From: Dehalococcoidia bacterium
Lineage (GTDB): Bacteria > Chloroflexota > Dehalococcoidia > UBA2979
NCBI GenBank assembly: GCA_009379925.1
Contig: WHSU01000006.1
Coordinates: forward strand, 1-32,076
Length of the DNA: 32,076 nt
Direction: 5' to 3'
In this document: positions 1-7,176 of the stretch, in pieces
How positions within the stretch are numbered: the first letter of the stretch is position 1
Layout: each line of letters opens with the position of its first letter
The notes under the pieces: generated by a model
The model's database searches: none
What the model was told of the DNA's origin: nothing
What the model saw: only the letters and a program-made list of their open reading frames with translations
Translations under genes and position numbers: made by a program

Positions 1-140
1 CTCCCATCGCAGCATGGTCCTCGGCTCCTCGCTGCCCGCCGCTGCGTCAGCATGTCGGAGCTCTCGTCGGTGACCACACCGCCCAGGAGGGTGGGGAATT
101 TCAGTGAGCAGGTCTGGGGAGAATCAGATGAGTACCGTCA
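1..140. mobile_element. IS21-family-like element, terminal end only
   Basis: Two imperfect tandem copies of a TGGGGA..ATCA/TTCA..TGAG motif lie at 92-110 and 115-134. They are followed by GAGTACCGTCA, ending at 140. Such repeated, inward-reading boxes next to a terminal CA are typical of the multiple terminal repeats bound by IS21-family IstA transposase, and this wording closely resembles IS21 ends that I remember from actinobacteria and Chloroflexota. No istA or istB reading frame is visible in bases 1-90, so the body of the element, if present, lies to the left of the window or is lost. The exact terminus at 140 is inferred from the motif; no target-site duplication can be checked here. 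Confidence 0.5.
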
Positions 141-232
141 CTTCCCTAGGGTGCAACGAGCTGGGCGTTCGGTCCGCTTGGGGCCGATGTGTGACGAGCT
201 GCGCGGCCGCATACCCGACCTCGGCTAGTTGA

Positions 233-370
233 TCGCGCGGACTTCCGGGAAGCGAGTATCTGGCCCTCTTTCGCGGTGATGGGTTCGGTCAGGAAGACTG
301 GACACTTCCCGACGGTACGCAGATCCGTGTCTTGGGTGTCCGCGCGTTGGCCGAGCGGCTGACAGAGTAA
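233..370 (+). pseudogene. C-terminal remnant of an unrecognised protein
   Basis: One frame is open from the TGA at 230-232 to the TAA at 368-370. It reads as convincing globular protein, including EYLALFRGDGFGQEDWTLPD and then IRVLGVRALAERLTE before the stop. There is no start codon and no upstream continuation in the same frame. The fragment begins about 90 bases inside the IS21-like end, so it is probably the tail of a gene broken by insertion or decay. I do not recognise the family. The other frames across this stretch are low-complexity Arg/Ser/Pro shadows. Confidence 0.35.
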
Positions 371-835
371 GGCCGCTCGGTAGTATGCCTGCCCGTCATT
401 TGATGTGCCCGGATCAGGCGCCGCACGGCTGCTGCACCATCTCAGCGCGCGCACTCCGGTCATACGATGCTCCATTCGCGATGGGGGCAGGACGCGCTCG
501 CAGTCCCACCGGTACGCCTCCGCTGCTCCCGCCCGGAGGCCTTTCGTGCGAGCGAGGCGGCGTCGGTGAGCAGGACCACGAGGACTTCGCCTTTGCCGGC
601 GCGTTCCTCCGCGGCATGCAGGCCTCCTGCTCCGGCGTCGTCTCCCCGACTGGGCGCAACGCGGGTTGGCGCTCGCGCGCACCGGCGAGATCGACGTGCC
701 CGCCCCCGAGCAGGCCTCCTCGGCTCCAGCGTCGCTCGACCGCCCCAGCACTCGTGCAGGTGTGGGACCTCGACCCGCGCCTCGAACGCCGCCTCGAGGC
801 CCGGGGTGGACGCCCACGCTCGGTAGCCTGATTGA
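371..835. other. Stretch with no supportable gene
   Basis: Several overlapping open frames exist on both strands, but all have Arg/Pro/Ser/Ala-rich composition typical of shadow frames in GC-rich DNA. A short piece in the + frame ending near 829 (VWDLDPRLERRLEARGG) looks more protein-like and could belong to the same decayed gene as the fragment at 836-1045. I see no promoter, RNA gene or repeat here. Confidence 0.3.
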
Positions 836-1045
836 CGCGGCGGGCAGGCGCTCCGTTCAGACGGCGTGCACGACCCGTTCAACCACGAACCAGAGGACGT
901 TGACCATGTATGTAATGACGGATACCGGGACTTAAGGGACTCGACCGAGCGCCTCGCGTGGCAGCAGGGCGACGTCGCCGCGCTGCTCGAAAGCGATGTG
1001 CCCACCATCGAGGAACTGATCGAGGTAGCCAATTCAATGGAATGA
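836..1045 (+). pseudogene. C-terminal remnant of an unrecognised acidic protein
   Basis: The frame opens after the TGA at 833-835 and runs to the TGA at 1043-1045. It encodes a plausible acidic helical tail, with segments such as DPFNHEPEDVDHVCNDGYRD and LLESDVPTIEELIEVANSME. There is no start codon with a ribosome binding site, and the preceding sequence would have to be read in another frame, so this is the 3' end of a decayed gene. The family is not recognised. It sits 22 bases before the next remnant, a lipoprotein gene in the same orientation. Confidence 0.35.
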
Positions 1046-1067
1046 GTCATGGATACCCCGAGACGGT

Positions 1068-1908
1068 GTGGAGGCCGCGAGATCGATCAGACCATTGAAT
1101 CAGCGGACTCGTGCGAAACGTCTACCCCCGATCGTCATGTTCGCGGCCGCTGTCGCGCTCCTCGCGGGGTGCGACGACGAGGAACGGACGCCCGCGGCTA
1201 GCGCGACGGTTCGAGTCAGGGTGAGATCCATCGCGCGGACTTCCATCTCCTGATCCTCGAGGCGCTGCGCAACGGCAACGCCGTGACGCACCTTCGCTAC
1301 TCCTTCCAGGAGTCACCTGAAAAGCCGATCGAGGAGCACGAAGCCTGGATCGACTGGGCGAACGAACGAGTGCGCCGCGAGCGAACGTTCTCGGACGGCC
1401 CGGTGCATGTCACACGCGTCCTGAACGGGACGGTCTACGAGGATCACGAGGAGCAGCGTCCGGTGGACGAGGGATTCGCGATCGCGGCGCTGCCAACCAC
1501 GCACCTCTTCCAGTGGCTCACGCGCTTCCCCGACGGTGACTTCCGCGAGATGCCGCACGAGGTCGAGGGGAGGACGGGCTCCGGCGGTACAGTTGGACGA
1601 TCGACTCGGAGGATCCGGACGGCGACTTCTGCGGCGTCATGACGCTGGACCTCGACCCCGATCGCTTCGCGCCGATCGGGGCGCAGGTTGCGAGCTGCCT
1701 CGAGGGACCACAAGGCGTCGGCTTCCGGACCGCCTACGAGGTCGTCGAGTTCGTTCCGCTGGACAGCCTACCCGACCGGGTCTTCGAATCCAGCGAGGTC
1801 GGGATCGATTCCACGCCGGCGGTGGAGACCACGAATGCTGACTCCGCTGCCAATGGTGGGCGCAGAGGGAGAGCCGTGCTCGCGGCGTCCTTCTTGCTTG
1901 ATGGATGA
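1068..1908 (+). pseudogene. Frameshifted lipoprotein gene, function unknown
   Basis: Three frames must be joined to read one protein. The first (1068 to about 1200) carries a classic lipoprotein signal: basic residues, then MFAAAVALLAGC with the lipobox LAGC, then an acidic DDEE spacer. The second (about 1203 to 1570) reads HRADFHLLILEALRNG through FPDGDFREMPHEVEG. The third (about 1570 to 1908) continues with YSWTIDSEDPDGDFCGVM and ends at a TGA. The second join is at the G-rich run near 1568-1575. The mature protein would be an envelope-anchored protein of about 250 residues; I do not know its family. Either the gene is dead or this part of the assembly has indel errors. The start could also be the ATG at 1137. 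Confidence 0.5.
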
Positions 1909-1972
1909 CGCGACACTCTCGGCGACACCTTCCGACCAGGGAATAGCGAACAAATGATCGGGTACTCTGCTC

Positions 1973-2149
1973 ATGGGCGGGCGGAGCGTGTTCTGGGAAG
2001 TGGACACCCCTCGGGGGCAGTGGCTCTGCGTATTGCTGGTCGGGCTGGGCGGAGTCGCCCTCGCCGCTACGGATCGGTCACGCCGCCAGTACGCGAGGCG
2101 TCGTTTTGACCTCGGGCTGCGACGGCTCTGGCGGCCGTGTCAGGTGTAG
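1973..2149 (+). CDS. Possible small membrane protein, 58 aa
   Basis: An ATG at 1973 opens a 59-codon frame to the TAG at 2147-2149. The predicted peptide has one hydrophobic segment (WLCVLLVGLGGVALAA, about residues 17-32) followed by a strongly basic Arg-rich tail, consistent with a single-pass membrane protein with the tail inside. No good ribosome binding site precedes it. In the overlapping frame, AAVSGVALFGMDQREADPVP and the following Cys-rich stretch to the TGA at 2278-2280 also look protein-like, so the two pieces may be one gene split by a frameshift. Given the decay all around, this is a weak call. Confidence 0.25.
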   Translation: MGGRSVFWEVDTPRGQWLCVLLVGLGGVALAATDRSRRQYARRRFDLGLRRLWRPCQV

Positions 2150-2434
2150 CGCTCTTCGGAATGGACCAACGCGAGGCCGACCCGGTTCCGTTCGAGCCGG
2201 ATTGCGTCGAAGCGCCGGTTCCCGTCTGCGCGCACCGCCCTCCGACGGTGTGCTCCCTATCCCGGTCTGCGAGCCGCTGACGCCGAGGCACGCGCCGACA
2301 CAGCGGCGATGGCTTACGGAATCGCGGGTGCAGCCGGGCAAGGAACGCGGATGCGGTCAGTTGCTCCGACACTCGACGACTCCTCGGGTGGCGCCATTCC
2401 TCGGGTAGCACTGTCGCGCGCAGGTCTCTCGGGG

Positions 2435-2471
2435 TTGACTTCTCCACCTTACAGGATAACAATCCGGTTAT
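2435..2471 (+). promoter_or_regulatory. Promoter and possible ArsR operator of the 2470 gene
   Basis: TTGACT at 2435-2440 is a good -35 box. After 16 bases comes TAACAA (2457-2462), a usable -10. An inverted repeat ATAAC-N6-GTTAT (2456-2460 and 2467-2471) covers the -10 and the start codon, the usual place for an autoregulatory ArsR-type operator. The ATG at 2470 is only 7 bases after the -10, so the transcript would have almost no leader. The repeat is seen directly; its role as operator is inferred. Confidence 0.45.
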
Positions 2472-2834
2472 GGAACCACCTGATTATGCATCGGGCATCG
2501 CCGTGCTCGACCGCCTCGACGCCACGTTCGCGGCATTGGCCGATCCCACCCGGCGGGCGATCCTCGCGCGGCTCGCGGATGGCGAGGCGTCCGTGGCGGA
2601 GCTCGCGGAGCCGTTCCGATCAGCCAGCCGGCGATCTCCAGGCACTTGAAGGTGCTGGAGCGGGCCGGACTGATCTCGCGGCATCGCGACGCGCAGCGAC
2701 GGCCGTGCCGGCTGGAGGCAGCGCCTATGGCAGCGGCGACCGCGTGGCTGGAACGCTACCTGCAGCACTGGGAGGAGAACTTCCAGCGCCTGGACGCCCT
2801 GCTGGACGAACTCAAGCAACAGCCAGCCCTATAG
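2470..2834 (+). pseudogene. ArsR-family transcriptional repressor, frameshifted
   Basis: The N-terminal part from the ATG at 2470 reads ALADPTRRAILARLADGEAS followed by VAELAEPF, the start of a winged helix-turn-helix of the ArsR family. After about base 2620 the frame must shift by one to give ISQPAISRHLKVLERAGLI, the recognition helix and wing, and then a C-terminal tail ending LDELKQQPAL and the TAG at 2832-2834. A single missing base in the codon after EPF explains it. The joined protein would be about 121 residues, normal for the family that commonly sits upstream of AHSA1/SRPBCC and VOC genes. The promoter and operator-like repeat are intact, so either the lesion is recent or it is a base-call error. 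Confidence 0.75.
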
Positions 2835-2849
2835 GACAGGACACGTCTC

Positions 2850-3137
2850 ATGCCCCCTTCGACCGTCACGTCGCAGCGCATCAAGCCCTTCCTCTGGTTC
2901 GACACCTAGGCGGGGGGTGATGAACTTCTACGTCTCGCTCTTCGAGGACTCCGAGATCCTGAGCACCAGTCCCGGTCGGGACGGGCGGGCGGGCGCATCA
3001 TGACGGGCACGTTCCGTCTGGCGGGACTCGAGCTGATGGCGCTGAACGGCGGGCCTCAGTTCCCGTGCACCGAGGCGATCTCGCTGTTCGTCTCGTGCAA
3101 GACGCAGGCGGAGGTTCGCCTCGGAACAGAGCCATGA
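2850..3137 (+). pseudogene. VOC/PhnB-like protein remnant
   Basis: The ATG at 2850 begins a frame reading QRIKPFLWFDT and then stops at a TAG. Another frame continues with EFYVSLFEDSEILSTSPGRD, and a third with GLELMALNGGPQFPCTEAIS and LFVSCKTQAEV to the TGA at 3135-3137. Together these match the first two thirds of the PhnB-like VOC family (often labelled 3-demethylubiquinone 3-methyltransferase-like), which have the pattern PFLWFD, FYxSLFxDS, ALNGGP, ISLFVSC. The C-terminal third, with its QYGWLKD-type motif, is missing. So this gene has a stop, at least two frameshifts and a truncated end: a true pseudogene rather than a sequencing error. It lies between the ArsR remnant and an intact SRPBCC gene, the usual order for this trio. 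Confidence 0.75.
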
Positions 3138-3153
3138 GGACGGGGAGGAAAAC

Positions 3154-3639
3154 ATGACTGAGACGCACGACGTGCTCATCACTCGGGTCTTCAACGCGCC
3201 CGTCGAGCAGGTGTGGAACGCCTGGGTGGAATCGGACCAGGTGAGGCAGTGGTGGGGGCCCCAGGGGTTCACGTCGCCGTTGGCGGAAATGGACGTGCGT
3301 GAGGGAGGCAGGTCGTTGGTGTGCATGCGCGCACCAGCGGAGATGGGCGGGCAGGATCTGTTCAACACCTGGACGTACACGAAGGTGGTCCTGCACCAGC
3401 GCCTGGAGTACGTCTTTGAGTTCACGGACCAGGACGGCACCGCCTTCAATCCGGCGGAGGTCGGCATGCCGGCAGGCATCCCGAAGGGTGTACCGCACGA
3501 GATCACGTTCAAGAACTTGGGCACCGGTGGCACCGAGGTGACCGTCCGGGAGTCCGGCTACACTGCGGAGGACGTGATGGAGATGTCGCGGCAGGGCATG
3601 ACCCAATGCCTGGACAAGATGGCGTCGCTGTTCTCCTGA
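3154..3639 (+). CDS. SRPBCC / AHSA1-like domain protein
   Basis: A 161-residue protein made of one START-like fold domain of the AHSA1 (activator of Hsp90 ATPase homologue 1-like) family. It opens with VLITRVFNAPVEQVWNAWVE, followed by the signature QWWGPQGFTSPLAEMDVREGG, and ends in the long C-terminal helix MEMSRQGMTQCLDKMASLFS. The family has a hydrophobic ligand cavity; the ligand is unknown for most bacterial members and cannot be told here. The ATG at 3154 has a strong ribosome binding site (GGGGAGG, 7 bases upstream). It follows the ArsR and VOC remnants and was probably once the last gene of that operon. It is full length, so it may still be expressed although its regulator is broken. 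Confidence 0.85.
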   Translation: MTETHDVLITRVFNAPVEQVWNAWVESDQVRQWWGPQGFTSPLAEMDVREGGRSLVCMRAPAEMGGQDLFNTWTYTKVVLHQRLEYVFEFTDQDGTAFNPAEVGMPAGIPKGVPHEITFKNLGTGGTEVTVRESGYTAEDVMEMSRQGMTQCLDKMASLFS

Positions 3640-3860
3640 GCAGCGACGCCTTCACTCTGGGAGGGAGGCCACCGCTAGATGAGGACGATGCCGCCAGATC
3701 TGGCCGCCGTGCAGCTCGTCGAGCGCGCGCCCCTCGTTTGCCGCGCCCACGAAGCGGAAGAGCAGCTGGTTGCTGACGTCAGGCCATGCACCAACAATGG
3801 CAGCGCCGGACCGCCGAGGACGAGAGCAGGTAGCGCGGCAAGCGTCCAGGGCCACGTCTC
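3640..3860. other. Stretch with no convincing gene
   Basis: Short frames are open on both strands. A minus-strand frame contains the hydrophobic stretch WPWTLAALPALVLGGPALPL and another minus frame contains NQLLFRFVGAANEGRALDEL, which could be halves of one decayed minus-strand gene, but no start, ribosome binding site or family supports this. Confidence 0.25.
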
Positions 3861-4492
3861 GTGCGCTCCGCTCACCACCCTCGTCGAGTCCTGGATGCGA
3901 CGAGCGCCGTCGCGGAGGGCGATTGTCCGGTAGAGGCAGCAGCCTGCGATCTCGCCCGCGAGTTCCTGCTCGTGATGCAGACGGATGGACGCCGAGGCGA
4001 TCGCGGCGCGGGCCGTCCCGCAGGACATCAAGTGCCCCGCGCCGGACTCGTCGTCAGAGTTTGCGGCCGCCCTGCGTGTCCCCTGCGAGGGGGTCGAGCC
4101 CGCGACGCCTGGCGATGTCTACGAGGTCCACAATGGGAAGGGCCCGTTCTACTACCCGAGCCTGACGGCGTATGCCGAAGCTTCGCCAGCGACTTCTCCG
4201 GCGTCGTACCCGAGGAGATCGCGGCGGTCGGTTGTGGAACCTTCTATCCCGGCGCCATGTCCCCGGACTGCGACCGGGCAATCGTCGTTGTGTACTACGA
4301 CCCGACCAGCGCCCTTCCACTTCGCCCTGAGCTTTGTGCGCTCGCCGGAGACATCGGAGTGGGGGATCGAGAAGCTCTGGTTCCCCTTCCCCTCGGTCAT
4401 CCCGTCCCCAATGCCGGAGCGCATCGAGGTCGCCATCAACTCGGTCGACGGGCGTGCGGGGCGCCGAGCTGGCGCCGTACCGCGACGAGTAG
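3861..4492 (+). pseudogene. Cys-rich putative secreted protein, multiply frameshifted
   Basis: Four frame changes join into one plausible protein: AVAEGDCPVEAAACDLAREF (near 3905-3965), then DAEAIAARAVPQDIKCPAPD and YEVHNGKGPFYYPSLTAYAE, then ASDFSGVVPEEIAAVGCGTF and RAIVVVYYDPTSALPLR, then SFVRSPETSEWGIEKLWFPF, and finally ELAPYRDE before the TAG at 4490-4492. The Cys spacing and the start after a low-complexity region resemble small exported proteins of Chloroflexota, but I cannot name a family. The start is not identified; 3861 is only where a frame opens. With this many shifts the gene is not functional as written. Confidence 0.45.
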
Positions 4493-4753
4493 GTTTCGCC
4501 GTGGCAGCGTTCTGGAACCAGCTGGTCTGTCCCTCGAACCCGGGACGCCATGGCACGGGGAAGCCGAGGTGCGGATCCTTCGCCGCGGGCACCGAACGTT
4601 GCCGTGCTGTGATCCTCCAGCCCGAGTTCGCGCCGACCCGGGCCGACTCCGATCGGTCTCAGGTCAACACTCGATAGCACGACGACCGATACCCGGTGGA
4701 AACTGCCCAGGCTCCGCCGGCGCACCTGCACCACCACCGACGCCGGCCTGCCG

Positions 4754-5551
4754 TCACGCCGAGTCCGCCTCCAGAAGTGCGGCAAGTCGATCGAGCTGCT
4801 GGTTCCAGCCGATCTCGATGCCCGCGAGAGCGGGCGCGGCCTCAGCCCGGATGTCGTCGGCCTCGATGGTCATCTCGAGCGCGACCGTCCCGGACCCGGG
4901 CCGCAGCGTCACCTCGTGCCTCGAGCGGAACAGCGGCTCGCCGTCCGGGCCCAGCGGTGAGAGCACGAAGACCAGCCAAGAGGGCGGATCCACCTTGACG
5001 AACTCTCCGGACGCTACGTACTCAGCGCCGTCACCCTCACGGAGGACGATCCGCATCTCACCTCCGACCTCGGGTCGCACGCTGCAGTCAGCGACCTCGA
5101 AGTGGTCCGGGGCCCACCATCGCCGCATGACCCGCTCCTCGGTCCAGGCCGACCAGACGTGGCTCAGGGTGCCGTGCAGCGCGCGCCGGAATCTGAAGCG
5201 ACGCACCTCCCCCTCCTCCATTTCGGTCGACCGCCGCTCCTCAGCCTCGACCCGGACCCGGTACTGCCACAGGACGGACTCGTCCGGCAGCTGCTCGGCC
5301 CGGGCATCGAGCCACGCCGCGAGTTCTCGCATGGTGTCGCGACGGAGCGCCACCACTCGGCGACGGCCCAGCGGGTTCACCACGACCAGGCCGGCCGCCT
5401 CGAGCGCCTGCAGGTGCTTGGTGGTCGCTGGCTGCCGGGCTCCGAGCGTCGCCGCGACCTCCCCGACCGTACGCGGCCCCTCGTCGAGCAGCTCGACGAT
5501 GCGGAACCGGGTCGACTCGGAGAGGGCCGCGAGCGCTCGTCGTACGTCCAT
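4754..5551 (-). CDS. ArsR-type HTH fused to an AHSA1/SRPBCC domain
   Basis: A 265-residue two-domain protein. Residues 1 to about 90 form an ArsR winged helix: RALAALSESTRFRIVELLDE, then VGEVAATLGARQPATTKHLQ (recognition helix) and ALEAAGLVVVNPLGRRRVV (wing). Residues from about 120 to the end form an AHSA1 domain with FRRALHGTLSHVWSAWTEER, MRRWWAPDHFEVADCSVRPE and the closing helix GWNQQLDRLAALLEADSA. This fused architecture is a known one; it likely couples ligand binding in the START-like cavity to DNA binding. The open frame extends to 5803, but the added part is the antisense shadow of the divergent gene, so I start at the ATG at 5551, whose first residues MDVRRALAALSE are typical of the family. 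That start nearly touches the divergent start, leaving almost no promoter space. Confidence 0.85.
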   Translation of the reverse strand: MDVRRALAALSESTRFRIVELLDEGPRTVGEVAATLGARQPATTKHLQALEAAGLVVVNPLGRRRVVALRRDTMRELAAWLDARAEQLPDESVLWQYRVRVEAEERRSTEMEEGEVRRFRFRRALHGTLSHVWSAWTEERVMRRWWAPDHFEVADCSVRPEVGGEMRIVLREGDGAEYVASGEFVKVDPPSWLVFVLSPLGPDGEPLFRSRHEVTLRPGSGTVALEMTIEADDIRAEAAPALAGIEIGWNQQLDRLAALLEADSA

Positions 5552-5570
5552 GACTACCCATCCGCTCCGC

Positions 5571-6038
5571 ATGTCCGAGCAGATCGAACGCATCGTCGCC
5601 GCGTCCCCCGACCGGGTCTGGGAGCTGTGGACCACCGCCGCCGGGATCGAGCAATGGTGGGCACCCGACGGGTTCCGCACTGAGGTCCAGCAGCTCGACC
5701 TCATCGAGGGTGGGGAGCTGGTGTACGCGATGACCGCGACGGCACCCGAGCAGGTCGCGTTCATGGAGCAGCAGGGCATGCCGCTGACCACGGAGTCGCA
5801 CAAGACGTTCCGCGAGATCGACGCTCCACGGCGGCTCTCCTACGACTCGCTCGTGGACTTCGTGCCCGACCACGATCCCTACCAGCACCTCACGGTGGTG
5901 GATCTCGAGCCGCACCCCGACGGCACCCGGGTAGTGATGACGATCGAACCCCTGCACGACGAGGTCTGGACCGAGCGGCTGCGCGCCGGGCGGGTCAACG
6001 AGCTGGACAACCTCACCCGGCTGACACGGAGCTCCTGA
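5571..6038 (+). CDS. SRPBCC / AHSA1-like domain protein
   Basis: A 155-residue AHSA1-family protein: ERIVAASPDRVWELWTTAAG, then EQWWAPDGFRTEVQQLDLIE (the QWW..GF signature), FREIDAPRRLSYDSLVDFVP, and a C-terminal helix ERLRAGRVNELDNLTRL. It is divergent from the ArsR-AHSA1 fusion and is its likely regulatory target. I prefer the ATG at 5571 (MSEQIERIV); an in-frame ATG at 5550 would add MTTHPLR and would overlap the divergent start codon at 5549-5551. Neither start has a Shine-Dalgarno sequence. The frame is open far upstream to 3861, but that part is shadow. This is the third AHSA1 domain within 3 kb. Confidence 0.85.
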   Translation: MSEQIERIVAASPDRVWELWTTAAGIEQWWAPDGFRTEVQQLDLIEGGELVYAMTATAPEQVAFMEQQGMPLTTESHKTFREIDAPRRLSYDSLVDFVPDHDPYQHLTVVDLEPHPDGTRVVMTIEPLHDEVWTERLRAGRVNELDNLTRLTRSS

Positions 6039-6064
6039 GGCTCACCCGGCCAGCGCCGTGGATC

Positions 6065-6502
6065 TCAGCTCAGTCGGTAGGGATGGACGAGGCGCCTGCC
6101 TCCGATGCACGCGAGGCGGACTGCCACGCCCGTCACGGCGCCGATCCGATCGTCGCCAGTGAAGGCCTCGTAGAACACGCCCAACGGACCCCAGTCCGTG
6201 CTGAACGCCATCCCGGAGCCCCGCGCCAGCAAGATGCAGATGATCAGCGCCAGGCCGCCGAGAGCGTCACGACGATACCAGGCAGCGCCGATGAACGCGC
6301 CGCCGGCCGCGAAGAGCGCGGTCAGCAAGCGGGCGCCTGCGAGGCAGTGGCCAAGCCCGGCAGTCTCATCGGTTGGCGCGCTCCTCGGTGGCCTCTTGCA
6401 ACGGGCGGCGGACCGCGCAGTCGCCCCGGCGGGCGGTGCCGTCGCCTGACGGTCGCCGCGCTCCGCCCCGCGGGCCTGTACGCGACGCAATGGTTCGTTC
6501 AC
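6065..6502 (-). CDS. Hypothetical membrane protein, doubtful N-terminus
   Basis: The C-terminal half has two convincing hydrophobic segments, LLTALFAAGGAFIGAAWYRR and LGGLALIICILLARGSGMAF, followed by DWGPLGVFYEAFTGDD, which looks like a small integral membrane protein of the DUF4345-like type. The first 55 residues are Arg/Ala/Pro-rich and look like shadow, so the real N-terminus may be lost or in another frame. No ribosome binding site is clear at the 6502 start. It converges on the AHSA1 gene ending at 6038. Probably a truncated or frameshifted remnant; a real short gene starting internally cannot be excluded. Confidence 0.4.
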   Translation of the reverse strand: MNEPLRRVQARGAERGDRQATAPPAGATARSAARCKRPPRSAPTDETAGLGHCLAGARLLTALFAAGGAFIGAAWYRRDALGGLALIICILLARGSGMAFSTDWGPLGVFYEAFTGDDRIGAVTGVAVRLACIGGRRLVHPYRLS

Positions 6503-6530
6503 GCTCGGGAATGTGCCTGAGGCGCTACGA

Positions 6531-6550
6531 GGGCCTGTAGCTCAGCGGAT
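6531..6550 (+). other. Fragment of a tRNA gene (5' end)
   Basis: GGGCCTGTAGCTCAGCGGAT reads exactly like the first 20 bases of a tRNA: a 7-base acceptor strand, T8-A9 and the D-stem/loop start GCTCAGCGGAT. The rest of the cloverleaf (second D-stem strand, anticodon arm, T-arm with GTTCGAATCC, acceptor 3' strand) is absent. The sequence instead runs straight into coding sequence for an ABC-transporter ATPase tail. A recombination or integration scar at a tRNA gene is the simplest reading. Confidence 0.5.
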
Positions 6551-6782
6551 CGGCCGTGGCCGCCTGATCGCGGATGCCACGATGGAGGACATCCTGCGCA
6601 CCTGGGGGTACCGCCAGGTACGAGTCCGCACGTCGCAGCCCGACTCACTGCTCACCCGCCTCCGGGAGCACGGGTTCGCCGTGGAACGTGTCGATACACA
6701 CGAGCTGCGGGTTCAGGACAGCACGACCGAGGAAGTAGGCAACCTGGCCCACTCCTGGCGCATTCCGCTGAACCATATCTCC
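6549..6782 (+). pseudogene. C-terminal remnant of an ABC-transporter ATPase (DrrA-type)
   Basis: The frame reads IGRGRLIADATMEDILR, which corresponds to the end of the nucleotide-binding domain of drug-export ABC ATPases (usually VIxxGRLIADG), and then RVRTSQPDSLLTRLREHGFA, VERVDTHELRVQDSTTEEVG and NLAHSWRIPLNHI, the small C-terminal accessory domain of DrrA/CcmA-type ATPases. Walker A, signature and Walker B are all missing, and the expected final SLEEVF-type motif is lost where the sequence joins a DoxX-like gene. About 75 of roughly 300 residues remain. The left junction is the tRNA fragment. Confidence 0.7.
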
Positions 6783-6819
6783 GAGGTCCACCTGGTGGTT
6801 CCTCTGGATTGTTGCCGGC

Positions 6820-7176
6820 GTGCTGGCCGTCGTCTACCTGGTCAGCGGCGGCGGCAAGTTGATCCTGTCGAGGGACAGGATCCGCTCGATGACCGCCTCC
6901 GCCCACTGGGTAGATGACTTCAGCGCCCGCGCCGTCAAGGCTATCGGAGTGTTCGAGGTGGCGGCGGCGGCAGGACTGGTCCTGCCCGCCGTACTCGACA
7001 TCGCACCGGTGCTGGCGCCTCTGGCTGCGCTTGGCCTGGTGCTGCTGATGACCGGGGCGGCGCTCACCCGCCTCCGCCGTAGCGAACTGAAGTACATGAT
7101 GGCGGACCTGGCCTATCTCGCCCTGGCCGCCTTCGTGGCCTGGGGCCGCTTCGGTCCCGAGCCCTTCACCGCCTGA
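6820..7176 (+). CDS. DoxX-like membrane protein, N-terminus uncertain
   Basis: A protein of about 118 residues with four predicted hydrophobic helices: the first around WIVAGVLAVVYLVSGGGKL, then KAIGVFEVAAAAGLVLPAVL, LAPLAALGLVLLMTGAALTR and YLALAAFVAWGRF. The order, length and the SGGGKL turn fit the DoxX / DoxX-like (DUF4149-like) family of small four-helix membrane proteins, whose biochemical role is mostly unknown. The GTG at 6820 lies inside helix 1; the frame extends upstream through TWWFLW to about 6792 without an ATG and runs into the ABC remnant. So the natural start was probably lost in the junction, and this may be a 5'-truncated pseudogene. Confidence 0.55.
   Translation: MLAVVYLVSGGGKLILSRDRIRSMTASAHWVDDFSARAVKAIGVFEVAAAAGLVLPAVLDIAPVLAPLAALGLVLLMTGAALTRLRRSELKYMMADLAYLALAAFVAWGRFGPEPFTA

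Noticed and set aside
228-1245. Shared 14-mer TCGCGCGGACTTCC near 232 and 1230 as a direct repeat
   Set aside because: Too short in GC-rich DNA, with unrelated flanks and different reading frames; probably chance.
3652-4031. Minus-strand frames with a hydrophobic stretch (WPWTLAALPALVLGG) as a membrane protein gene
   Set aside because: No start or ribosome binding site; the plus strand of the same segment gives a better protein reading (3861-4492 remnant).
3861-5549. The 725-codon plus-strand open frame from 3861 to 6038 as one large gene
   Set aside because: It crosses the antisense of the ArsR-AHSA1 fusion as low-complexity sequence; only the last 155 codons are a real domain protein.
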